Assembly (NCBI GenBank): GCA_002429325.1
Contig: DIZH01000017.1
Location: 1-20,560 of the forward strand
DNA: 20,560 nt
Reading direction: 5' to 3'
Source: Patescibacteria group bacterium UBA6033
GTDB lineage: Bacteria > Patescibacteriota > Minisyncoccia > Phycocordibacterales > Phycocordibacteraceae
A model generated the notes under the pieces. The model had not been told where the DNA came from. It saw only the letters and a program-made list of their open reading frames with translations, and did no database searches. A program made the translations under genes and the position numbers. Positions 14,293 to 20,531 of the stretch are shown one piece after another; the first letter of the stretch is position 1; each line of letters starts with the position of its first letter.

Positions 14293-14499
14293 TCACTTGG
14301 GACGCTCGGCGAGCCGACCTTGCTTGTCGATGTGTACCTTCGCGAGCGCTTTTTTGAGCTGTTTCAATTCAAAAGCAATCGCCGCCTCCATGTTCTTGTG
14401 CTTCCCGGCTTTGACCTCGGCTTGCAGATCCTCGTAGCAGGCCTTCACGAACACAAGAGCTCCAGTGACGGCTTTCTGGCTAAATCCACTAGGTGGCAT
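14293..14499 (-). CDS. Small hypothetical protein, 68 aa
   Basis: No family recognised. It is a short, basic, helix-rich soluble protein (DLQAEVKAGKHKNMEAAIAF; LKQLKKALAKV) ending in a polar DKQGRLAERPK. It is one of only two genes here with a clear SD: AAGGAG sits 6 nt before the ATG, behind a ~30-nt leader, with TACTAT (14533-14538, minus strand) as a candidate -10. The strong SD and separate promoter suggest high or differently regulated expression compared with the leaderless neighbours. It is divergent from the winged-helix regulator. Stop is TGA. Confidence 0.75.
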   Translation of the reverse strand: MPPSGFSQKAVTGALVFVKACYEDLQAEVKAGKHKNMEAAIAFELKQLKKALAKVHIDKQGRLAERPK

Positions 14500-14560
14500 A
14501 AGGTTCTCCTTGGTTATCGACCCGATGACACTATAGTAAAAATGGAATAGATTGTAGAAG

Positions 14561-14613
14561 AATTATAGTCAAATATAACTGTAATTGAACTTATTATTCA
14601 ATAATGCTAAAAT
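14561..14613 (+). promoter_or_regulatory. Promoter with two candidate operators for the winged-helix gene
   Basis: TTGAAC (14585-14590), a 17-nt spacer and TAAAAT (14608-14613) form a near-consensus promoter whose -10 ends 6 nt before the ATG. The spacer holds a perfect palindrome, ATTATTCAATAAT (14593-14605). A second inverted repeat, AATTATAGT (14561-14569) with ACTGTAATT (14578-14586), overlaps the -35. Both are plausible autoregulatory sites. Confidence 0.6.
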
Positions 14614-14619
14614 AGCGTT

Positions 14620-15435
14620 ATGCTCTACAGCGGGGATTCATCTGTCGAGGATCGTATAGTCGAGCTGACCGCTGACTCCCGAAAAACTATAAAATCTCTG
14701 CACGAGAGTCTCGCGCAAGACCATTCGTTGACCTTGCGAGCGGTCTACAAAGCAGTGAATAAGCTTGTCGGGGCCGGAGTGCTTCTGAAAGTGGGGAAGC
14801 AGGTCATGGTGGATCAGGAGTGGGCGAGGCGGGCGACAGAAACACTCGGCTCTGCCTCAGGACCGTTCCTCTCCATAGGAGAGCGTGCTGCCTATACGTT
14901 CACTTCAGTAGAGCACCTCGACTCGTTCTGGAAGACGACTGTGCTCCCCCTAGAAAGAGCCGCTGGGGTCCGCGAGAGCTTTTTCTATAACCCACACAAC
15001 TTCTGGGCGTATCTTCCTGACCGGAAAGAGAGCGAAGATGCGTATTATCAACACTTCAGAGAGCATAGGTATGGATTCTTCACGATAGGAGGGGAGTCAG
15101 TCGCCGATAAGGGCTTTAAGAAAGCCTATCAGACCGAGCATCTGCAGATAGACCTACGAACTATCAGCTCCTTCAGGAGAACAGATCATGTGACAGTACT
15201 GGATTCCTTCATTATCACGGTCCGGCTAGGGAAGAAGGTGGCCGAGCGCATAGATACGCTGTATGACTCGGCCGAAAGCCCGGAAGATATCCTCCTGAAC
15301 ATACTAAGGATCTGCAAAAAGCCTGGGAAAATACGATTCTTGCTTGAGAATAATCCGACTAAAGCAGCTAAGTTGCGCAAGATCCTTGCCAAGAATTTCT
15401 ATATACAGCAAGCAACCCACATCCAATCTGCGTAA
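14620..15435 (+). CDS. Winged-helix DNA-binding regulator with unknown C-terminal domain
   Basis: 271 aa. Residues ~8-65 look like a winged helix (KTIKSLHESLAQDHSLTLRA, then VYKAVNKLVGAGVLLKVGKQ), reminiscent of TrmB- or PadR-like openings. The remaining 200 residues form a mixed domain with aromatic motifs (SFFYNPHNFWAYLP, HFREHRYGFFTIGG) and a helical tail (ILLNILRICKKPGKIRFLLE); I cannot name it, and a ligand-sensing role is inference. The ATG at 14620 has TAAAAT exactly 6 nt upstream in a strong TTGAAC-17-TAAAAT promoter whose spacer and -35 carry inverted repeats, consistent with autoregulation. The tRNA-Gly(GCC) gene follows 44 nt after the stop. Confidence 0.8.
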   Translation: MLYSGDSSVEDRIVELTADSRKTIKSLHESLAQDHSLTLRAVYKAVNKLVGAGVLLKVGKQVMVDQEWARRATETLGSASGPFLSIGERAAYTFTSVEHLDSFWKTTVLPLERAAGVRESFFYNPHNFWAYLPDRKESEDAYYQHFREHRYGFFTIGGESVADKGFKKAYQTEHLQIDLRTISSFRRTDHVTVLDSFIITVRLGKKVAERIDTLYDSAESPEDILLNILRICKKPGKIRFLLENNPTKAAKLRKILAKNFYIQQATHIQSA

Positions 15436-15468
15436 CTAGTTCTTGTTTATGGCCGCTGGGTATGCGAA

Positions 15469-15474
15469 TATAAG
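15469..15474 (+). promoter_or_regulatory. -10 element of tRNA-Gly(GCC)
   Basis: TATAAG ends 5 nt before the mature tRNA 5' end, so transcription would start at or within about two bases of it and leave little or no leader for RNase P. Confidence 0.45.
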
Positions 15475-15479
15475 CGAAC

Positions 15480-15550
15480 GCGGGTATGGTTCAATGGTAG
15501 AACGTCAGGTTGCCAATCTGAAAATGGGAGTCCGATTCTCCCTACCCGCA
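15480..15550 (+). tRNA. tRNA-Gly (GCC anticodon)
   Basis: 71 nt with acceptor GCGGGTA/TACCCGC, D arm GTTC-AATGGTA-GAAC, anticodon stem TCAGG/TCTGA (one G-U) with loop TTGCCAA, T stem GGGAG/CTCCC and discriminator A; CCA is not encoded. The T loop reads TCCGATT: the almost universal U55 (pseudouridine) is C at 15532. A bidirectional terminator palindrome follows at 15596-15633. Confidence 0.95.
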
Positions 15551-15595
15551 CTAACAAAAGCTAAAACGAGGGAGTTTGACGAAATATGAGTTTTT

Positions 15596-15633
15596 ACATA
15601 CAAAAACGGCTCAATTGAGCCGTTTTTGTATGT
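15596..15633. terminator. 38-nt perfect palindrome, bidirectional terminator
   Basis: The palindrome is centred at AATT (15613-15616): a 17-bp stem ending GGCTC/GAGCC, with A5 and T5 tracts, so it would work in both directions. It ends the tRNA-Gly(GCC) transcript. Confidence 0.85.
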
Positions 15634-15649
15634 CTTTTCGTTCTGTGGT

Positions 15650-15690
15650 GATGTGGGGATAAACCTGTTAGTACTGGGGATAAAGGACAG
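15650..15690. other. Paired TTATCCCCA-like sites
   Basis: Two TGGGGATAA words about 22 nt apart (each one base from the DnaA box complement) are followed by AAAGGACA, the octamer that surrounds the exact DnaA box at 11954. They could bind DnaA; alternatively this is chance in a promoter region. The rest of the gap between tRNA-Gly and yraN shows nothing else. Confidence 0.3.
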
Positions 15691-15724
15691 CTGTTGATTG
15701 TGAATTTTTCGTGAGGTCCTAGAG

Positions 15725-15730
15725 TATACT
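15725..15730 (+). promoter_or_regulatory. -10 element TATACT before the yraN leader ORF
   Basis: TATACT ends exactly 6 nt before the ATG of the 12-codon leader ORF, the same spacing as at nine annotated genes in this window. Confidence 0.55.
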
Positions 15731-15736
15731 AAGCAA

Positions 15737-15775
15737 ATGAGCCGTATTTCTAAAAGCCGTGGACCTTTCTTCTAA
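15737..15775 (+). CDS. Putative 12-codon leader peptide overlapping the yraN start
   Basis: ATG at 15737, 6 nt after TATACT, encodes MSRISKSRGPFF and stops at TAA (15773-15775). The yraN GTG (15759) lies inside it in another frame, with no SD of its own. A leaderless mRNA from this promoter would put ribosomes on this peptide first, so yraN may depend on reinitiation or coupling. A sequencing frameshift fusing the two frames is the alternative. Confidence 0.4.
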   Translation: MSRISKSRGPFF

Positions 15776-16154
15776 GACTCGAAAAGAAATAGGGGATTTG
15801 GGTGAAAAGCTCGCCGCCGAGTATCTGAAGCGACAGGGAATGCGCATTCGCGATCGCAACATTGCCCGCAAAACTGGTGAACTCGATATCATCGCAGAAG
15901 AGGGAGATACGCTACATTTCGTCGAAGTGAAGACGAATCTTGTTGATGCATTTCCAGACGAGAGAAGGGCCGCTGACGAGTACGACCCTTCACTCAATCT
16001 CCACGAGGCGAAGATACGGAAGGTCGCTCGAACCGGTGAGTGGTATGTCCTTGAGAGCGAGTGGGAAGGGGAGTGGCAGGTCGATGGATGCCTGGTGTGG
16101 CTCCGCAGGAGCGATGGCATGGGGAAAGTCCGCTACCTGCCACAAATCGTTTAA
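15759..16154 (+). CDS. yraN: YraN/UPF0102-family nuclease-fold protein
   Basis: 131-aa member of UPF0102 (YraN), a restriction-endonuclease-like fold of unconfirmed function, often near repair genes. Family motifs are intact: KEIGDLGEKLAAEYLKRQGM, RDRNIARKTGELDIIAEEGD (active-site-like GExD) and HFVEVKT (ExK). The C-terminal half carries an acidic insert (DERRAADEYDPSLNLHEAKI) where short versions have RP-type residues. The only usable start in this frame is GTG at 15759, because TGA lies upstream at 15738-15740. The gene ends directly against the duplicated 3' end of tRNA-Pro. Confidence 0.9.
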   Translation: MDLSSKTRKEIGDLGEKLAAEYLKRQGMRIRDRNIARKTGELDIIAEEGDTLHFVEVKTNLVDAFPDERRAADEYDPSLNLHEAKIRKVARTGEWYVLESEWEGEWQVDGCLVWLRRSDGMGKVRYLPQIV

Positions 16155-16338
16155 TTCAGTCGGGGTGCAGGGAATCGGTCACGCATAATTTCCTGCTGGA
16201 AATTCGCGCTCTCCTTACAGGAGCAGTACACCTTGTGGGCACTTCAGAAAGTACCTCGCAAGGTCTTGCGATGTGCCCCCAGCACACCTCACCCGTCTCG
16301 GGCCGTCGCCCTCCGGCTTTCGATTCCCACTTCACTAC
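16154..16338 (-). repeat. tRNA-Pro-linked structured element with duplicated tRNA 3' end
   Basis: A 24-nt sequence at 16339-16362 (3' end of tRNA-Pro from the T loop through the discriminator plus 6 nt) recurs identically at 16154-16177, 185 nt away. In tRNA sense the segment between holds GAATGTAGTGAAG, a stem ACCTTG/CAAGGT around a GGTACTT/AAGTGCC hairpin (whose T-G wobble pairs only in tRNA sense), the word CAAGGTGTACTG and the hairpin CTCC-TGTAA-GGAG (16211-16223). The order matches the tRNA-Arg element, and the last stem covaries with it. Confidence 0.72.
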
Positions 16339-16344
16339 ATTCAG

Positions 16345-16415
16345 TCGGGGTGCAGGGAATCGAACCCTGTCTACTTGCTCCCAAAGCAAGCGTACTACCG
16401 GTATACGACACCCCG
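16345..16415 (-). tRNA. tRNA-Pro (UGG anticodon)
   Basis: 71 nt with acceptor CGGGGTG/CACCCCG, anticodon stem CTTGC/GCAAG with loop TTTGGGA (anticodon TGG), T arm CAGGG-TTCGATT-CCCTG and discriminator A; CCA is not encoded. The 3' end is duplicated 185 nt downstream. Confidence 0.95.
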
Positions 16416-16449
16416 TCGCTATAACCTCATCCTACCAGCTTTATCTACT

Positions 16450-17622
16450 TTAGTGTAATTGGGCTGTCAGGATGGCCTCTAGAGAGGGTATTTGAGATGC
16501 GAAGTCGGCGATAGAGAACGAAGTCGGCTCACCGAGCAAGAAATCGAGAGGGCTTCCCATTTCACTCGCGAATTCCCCGCGGATGTATGAAGCGCTAATG
16601 GCGGCCAACGAACGAGTGGCTGTCGCACCCTCTATAGTGCTGGTCGTGATAGTGCCGACAAGATTTCCTGAGGCATCGGCAACGCCACCGCCAGAAGATC
16701 CTTCTTGTGCTGCAGCAGAGCCGCCAAGAGCAAGCACATCAATAGTATTCACTGCGAAGGTGAAGATGTCCTTAATCGAGCCGAACACAATGGTCGGGTA
16801 CAGACCGGACTGTATCTGGCTCGCATCGAGAAACTGTGCGCCATATGAAGCGATGACGACTGGAGTACCCGAAGCAGGCGGCTGAAGAGCAAGAGGAATG
16901 GATGAGAATAATGTCGGGAGAGCATTTTCCGTTGCGCTCTTTGTGATAGCAAGCAACGCGAAATCATATTCACCCGTTCCTATTGGTGTCGCCTGAGTAA
17001 GGACAGTCGCATTAGCCTTTATCCAGAGTGGTGAGATATAGATAAGTGAGGCCTTGTAGGCATCGGTAGCCGGGCTGCCGGTGCGAATAGTGCAGGAGAC
17101 GTTGCGATCCGCAAGAAGGAAATACTGGCCGATGTGCGCATTGGTAAGAATGATGCCCTTAGAATCAATAACGACTCCACTGCCCGAGATTGAATGCACG
17201 CTGCCGCCCGCGGGTGCATAACACATGATATTCACTAGAGCACCCCGCAGAAGGCTCGCTGTAGCGTCCAAGGACACACTACCAGATGAAGTAGTGGATG
17301 GGGGAGTGACAGTTGCAGGAGGCGCAATCTGAACCGTAGAGCTTGTGCTAGGAGAGGTTGAGGCCGTTTTCAGAATCTTTGGCAGTACGATAGGTTTCGA
17401 TGGAGCTTCCACTGTCGAGGTGGCGATGAGCTCAGGCTGCGGCACCGGCATGTCTGAAGCGGATATGCTCGGCACTACAGAGACAGTAGATGAAGCATTC
17501 GAGGGAATGGTTTGAGTAGTGGCAGGCGGCACAGAAAATTCATTTGCCATAATGACAACACCCACGCCAATGACCAGTACGGCCACAACACCAAAATATG
17601 ATTTCAAGGACAGCATATTCAT
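16450..17622 (-). CDS. Membrane-anchored trypsin-like (S1) serine protease
   Basis: 390-aa HtrA/DegP-like protease without a PDZ domain. Residues ~9-25 form a signal anchor (YFGVVAVLVIGVGVVIM), followed by a ~100-residue Ser/Thr/Pro-rich linker suited to an extracytoplasmic stalk. The protease domain has all triad residues: H163 (LTNAHIG), D220 (GEYDFALLAI) and S310 (EGSSGGGV), with the usual SGSGVVID strand before the His. The domain ends soon after GSPLDFLLG. Two ATGs lie 6 nt apart; the second (17616) has TAGCGT 6 nt upstream, fitting the leaderless pattern, but I keep the longer frame. Upstream lies structured repeat copy 3, then tRNA-Gly(UCC) in the opposite direction. Confidence 0.92.
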   Translation of the reverse strand: MNMLSLKSYFGVVAVLVIGVGVVIMANEFSVPPATTQTIPSNASSTVSVVPSISASDMPVPQPELIATSTVEAPSKPIVLPKILKTASTSPSTSSTVQIAPPATVTPPSTTSSGSVSLDATASLLRGALVNIMCYAPAGGSVHSISGSGVVIDSKGIILTNAHIGQYFLLADRNVSCTIRTGSPATDAYKASLIYISPLWIKANATVLTQATPIGTGEYDFALLAITKSATENALPTLFSSIPLALQPPASGTPVVIASYGAQFLDASQIQSGLYPTIVFGSIKDIFTFAVNTIDVLALGGSAAAQEGSSGGGVADASGNLVGTITTSTIEGATATRSLAAISASYIRGEFASEMGSPLDFLLGEPTSFSIADFASQIPSLEAILTAQLH

Positions 17623-17630
17623 ACGCTACT

Positions 17631-17712
17631 ACCAAGTGAGTCGAGACACAAACATATATGTCTTCATATATTTGTGCGAGTCGAACGCAGGGAGGAAGGA
17701 TTTCACATCCTT
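17631..17712. repeat. Structured intergenic repeat, copy 3 (module 1)
   Basis: 17631-17692 matches module 1 at 4763-4821: ACCAAGTGAGTCGAG at the start, TCGAACGCAGGG at the end. The middle hairpin differs in sequence (CACAAA..TATATG with CATATATTTGTG) but is kept as a stem. A further hairpin AAGGAT-TTCAC-ATCCTT (17696-17712) follows. It lies between the protease start and the tRNA-Gly(UCC) promoter. Confidence 0.6.
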
Positions 17713-17740
17713 AGCGCAAAAATGGTATTCTCGCATCATA

Positions 17741-17811
17741 GCGGGATTAGTTTAATGGTAGAACATCAGTTTTCCAAACTGATAGCAGGAGTTCGATTCT
17801 CCTATCCCGCA
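17741..17811 (+). tRNA. tRNA-Gly (UCC anticodon)
   Basis: 71 nt with acceptor GCGGGAT/ATCCCGC, anticodon stem TCAGT/ACTGA with loop TTTCCAA (anticodon TCC), T arm AGGAG-TTCGATT-CTCCT and discriminator A; CCA is not encoded. TATTCT (17726-17731) is a likely -10. The T loop is normal, unlike tRNA-Gly(GCC). The 3' end is duplicated 92 nt downstream. Confidence 0.95.
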
Positions 17812-17912
17812 CTCGAGTGAGTAAAAGGAAATGCCGCTTCTAAGCGCTATTTCCTTTTCGAACGAGAGTGCGAGAGAAGCATGCAAGTAACGCTTATCCC
17901 GCACCCGAGTGA
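17812..17912 (+). repeat. tRNA-Gly(UCC)-linked element with duplicated tRNA 3' end
   Basis: TATCCCGCACTCGAGTGA (17803-17820) recurs with one mismatch at 17895-17912, 92 nt away. The insert carries a long hairpin: AAAAGGAAAT (17823-17832) with ATTTCCTTTT (17849-17858), enclosing CGCTT/AAGCG, which may be the tRNA terminator. It shares the architecture of the Arg and Pro elements but not their GTGTACTG/TGTAA core. Confidence 0.6.
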
Positions 17913-17970
17913 ATAGTGCATATGTGCCGAAAACGCCAGGAATAGGTTTATACTTTAACGTAAGTTTTCT

Positions 17971-18555
17971 ATGAAAACTACGTCCACAGTCTTTGGGGCA
18001 CTTTTGTCATTGGTGGGGATACTTACCCTTTCAGAGAATGCCGTTGCTCAAACTGTCATAAATGTTGATGTACATTCGCTTCTACAAAAAGCAACTATTT
18101 CTTTTTCACCTAGCACTGGTTCATTTACTGAGGGGTCCACTTTTCAAGTGCCTGTTGTCATCAATACCGAGGGTAAAAGTATCAATGCCATAGAGCTTCA
18201 TATAAACTTCAATCCGAATCAACTTCAAATCGTGGAGCCGATGAGCCAGCAATCCATCATCGGCTTGTGGATTAAACCGCCAGTATATTCAAATACGCTC
18301 GGAACATTAAAGCTCACGGGAACTGTTCCCGGAGGCATAGTGACGAAATCCGGTCTTGTTGCAAACATTACCTTCAAGGCAATCATGGCGGGGAATACAC
18401 GACTTTCTATCTCCTCACAATCACAGATTCTGGCTAATGACGGTCTTGGAACACCGGTCGTTACCAGTTTCGGTAATGCCCTTTATACCATTATCCCCAA
18501 GCCGCCTGATGGACCGAACACTTTCTCAGAAACAAACCCGTTTAAGGACCAGTGA
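17971..18555 (+). CDS. Cohesin-like surface protein, N-terminal part up to in-frame UGA
   Basis: A signal peptide (MKTTSTVFGALLSLVGILTL then SENAVAQ) leads into a cohesin-like beta-sandwich: ATISFSPSTGSFTEGSTFQV, then VVINTEGKSINAIELHINFN and a GLVANITFKAIMAGNTRLSI strand, about residues 37-175. Known cohesin domains bind dockerins or serve as surface adhesion modules. The frame hits TGA at 18553-18555 after NPFKDQ, but then stays open for 264 more codons, giving an FN3-like domain and a membrane anchor. As it stands this part would be secreted but unanchored. TATACT (17949-17954) lies 16 nt before the ATG, so a short leader is expected. Confidence 0.85.
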   Translation: MKTTSTVFGALLSLVGILTLSENAVAQTVINVDVHSLLQKATISFSPSTGSFTEGSTFQVPVVINTEGKSINAIELHINFNPNQLQIVEPMSQQSIIGLWIKPPVYSNTLGTLKLTGTVPGGIVTKSGLVANITFKAIMAGNTRLSISSQSQILANDGLGTPVVTSFGNALYTIIPKPPDGPNTFSETNPFKDQ

Positions 18556-19350
18556 AGCAACAACAATACTCCTGTCATTGATTGGGATAAGAATCCAGGA
18601 GTCACTGCCTACAGCTATGTCGTCGATGACCAACCGTTTACGATTCCCGACAATACTGCCAACACTACTGAAAACCGCATCTCTCTTCCAAACCTACCTA
18701 ATGGCATCAGCTATTTCCATATTAAGGCACAGAAGGAAGGGGTATGGGGTGGGACAACAAATTTCGCTCTGCGCATCGATACGATACCGCCCGCTGCTTT
18801 TACCCCGACGCATGAGACGCTTTTATCAGGAGGAACACTCGTCTCTTTCTTCACCACCGACAGTCTCTCGGGTATTGATCACTATGAGGTCGGTATCATC
18901 GATTTGAAGGAATCGCCGACGATGATACCAATTTTTGTACAGACACAGAGTCCCTATCAGCTTCCTTCAAAAATATCAGGTAATGTACGAGTCATTGTGC
19001 GCGCAATCGATCAGGCAGGAAACGTGCGGGATGAGCAGATGGATATCGTAGGATTTTCTTTCATTGGTTTTCTAAAAGATAAGGCTGCGATTCTTGTTTC
19101 TATCCTGTTACTCCTCATCACGGCCTGGGTGATGATATCTCATTATCTTTTCGTCCGCCGGGTTTCCTTAGCTTTAGATCGGGTCGTTCAGAAACCACGA
19201 AGCGCCATCCAGACCCAACCGTATCGTGAATTACCGTCGGCACCACAAGAAAAGAAGTCTACAGCTTTAGATGTATTGCAGACCCAAGCAGCTTCCCCTC
19301 AAGGGGGTGTGTATTCGGTCATAAACAACACACCAAGACCATTCCGCTGA
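18556..19350 (+). CDS. C-terminal continuation: FN3-like domain, membrane anchor, cytoplasmic tail
   Basis: Same reading frame as the cohesin-like part, separated only by TGA. It encodes an FN3/Ig-like domain (TPVIDWDKNPGVTAYSYVVD; ISLPNLPNGISYFHIKAQKE), a second Ig-like segment (DTIPPAAFTPTHETLLSGGT; VRVIVRAIDQAGNVRDEQMD), a transmembrane helix (AAILVSILLLLITAWVMISH) and a basic cytoplasmic tail. The first ATG is only at 18904, inside the second Ig-like segment, so independent initiation would make an incomplete domain. Coding character is continuous, so this is one gene: read through, recently broken, or a sequencing error. The stop codon sits in a TTCCGC/GCGGAA hairpin. Confidence 0.8.
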   Translation, partial: SNNNTPVIDWDKNPGVTAYSYVVDDQPFTIPDNTANTTENRISLPNLPNGISYFHIKAQKEGVWGGTTNFALRIDTIPPAAFTPTHETLLSGGTLVSFFTTDSLSGIDHYEVGIIDLKESPTMIPIFVQTQSPYQLPSKISGNVRVIVRAIDQAGNVRDEQMDIVGFSFIGFLKDKAAILVSILLLLITAWVMISHYLFVRRVSLALDRVVQKPRSAIQTQPYRELPSAPQEKKSTALDVLQTQAASPQGGVYSVINNTPRPFR

Positions 19351-19399
19351 TAGGCGGAACTGTGGGCACAAACTTCTAGAGGAGGAGTACCATGGTGGC

Positions 19400-20530
19400 A
19401 TGGAGCCTCTCGCAAGCCGCATACGCCCTCAGACCGTCGACGAAGTCGTCGGACAGGAACACCTCGTAGGTGCTGGAAAACCTTTGCGCGTTGCGATTGA
19501 GAAGAAGCATAAATTCTCATTCATCCTCTGGGGACCGCCCGGGACAGGGAAGACAACCATCGCGCGCATCTATGCGCGAGCGCTTGATGCAGCACTGTTC
19601 GAACTTTCCGCCGTATCAGCAGGGAAGGATGATATTCGAAAAATAATAGCGGCCGATACGAGCGGAAAGGAAAAAGTCTTGTTCTTGGATGAGATACATC
19701 GATTCAATAAAAGCCAACAAGATTTTCTCTTGCCGTACGTCGAGAGTGGGGAACTGACGCTCATTGGCGCGACGACAGAGAACCCGTCGTTTGAAGTAAT
19801 CGCACCACTTCTCTCGCGCTGTCGCGTCTTCGTGCTCGAACCGCTCTCAGAAGAAGCGCTACGCGCAATAGTGAAGAGTACGAAACTCAAAGTGAAGAAG
19901 GATGCATTCGATTGGCTCATGGGATACGCAAACGGTGACGCACGTAAAGCGCTCGGCATGATGGAAGGCGCACAGAGTTTATACGGGGAAGTTTCGGTCG
20001 ACACATTGAATCAGGCGCTTGAGTCGCCGCATCTGCGCTACGACAAGAAAGGTGAGGAACACTACGATACTATCAGCGCATTCATTAAGAGCATGCGCGC
20101 AAGCCAGGCAGATGCGGCGATGTATTACCTTGCACGCATGGTCGAGGCAGGGGAAGACCCTATTTTCATAGCTCGGAGGATGGTCGTATTCGCTTCAGAA
20201 GATATCGGGCTCGCCCAGCCTACCGCACTCGTCGTCGCGAACGCTGTCTTCCGCGCCTGTGAGACTATCGGCTACCCGGAGTGTGCCATCAATCTCGCGC
20301 ATGGCGTCGCCTATCTCGCCCAAGCGAAGAAAGACCGTTCATCCTATGATGCGCTCCGTGCCGCACAAGCTGATGTGCAGACATTCGGGAATTTACCCGT
20401 ACCGAAGAAAATACGCAATGCGCCAACCAAACTCATGAAAGACCTTGGCTACCATGAAGGATATGAGATGTATGGCGACTCTGAATCGTATCTGCCCGAC
20501 AAACTGAAGAAAAAGAAGTATCTGAAATAA
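19400..20530 (+). CDS. rarA: Replication-associated recombination protein RarA (MgsA)
   Basis: AAA+ ATPase of the clamp-loader family that acts at stalled replication forks. The 376-aa protein has the N-terminal RPQTVDEVVGQEHLVG box, Walker A WGPPGTGKTT, Walker B LFLDEIHRFNKSQQD, sensor 1 IGATTENPSF, an arginine finger in LLSRCRVF, and the RarA C-terminal domain (HYDTISAFIKSMRASQADAA, VVFASEDIGLAQPTA, YLAQAKKDRSSYDAL). It is shorter than E. coli RarA (about 447 aa). TACCAT ends exactly 6 nt before the ATG at 19400. A GGAGGAG motif upstream is better spaced for the out-of-frame ATG at 19392. A 13-bp terminator follows. Confidence 0.96.
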   Translation: MEPLASRIRPQTVDEVVGQEHLVGAGKPLRVAIEKKHKFSFILWGPPGTGKTTIARIYARALDAALFELSAVSAGKDDIRKIIAADTSGKEKVLFLDEIHRFNKSQQDFLLPYVESGELTLIGATTENPSFEVIAPLLSRCRVFVLEPLSEEALRAIVKSTKLKVKKDAFDWLMGYANGDARKALGMMEGAQSLYGEVSVDTLNQALESPHLRYDKKGEEHYDTISAFIKSMRASQADAAMYYLARMVEAGEDPIFIARRMVVFASEDIGLAQPTALVVANAVFRACETIGYPECAINLAHGVAYLAQAKKDRSSYDALRAAQADVQTFGNLPVPKKIRNAPTKLMKDLGYHEGYEMYGDSESYLPDKLKKKKYLK

Positions 20531-20531
20531 C

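Noticed and set aside
16061..16458. Open frames across tRNA-Pro (16061-16453 and others)
   Set aside because: Antisense to the tRNA and its linked element; no domain, RBS or promoter support.
17971..19350. UGA recoded as glycine throughout the genome (code 25)
   Set aside because: rsmA, the helicase gene and the 68-aa gene all end at TGA at the expected C-terminus, so UGA is a normal stop here.
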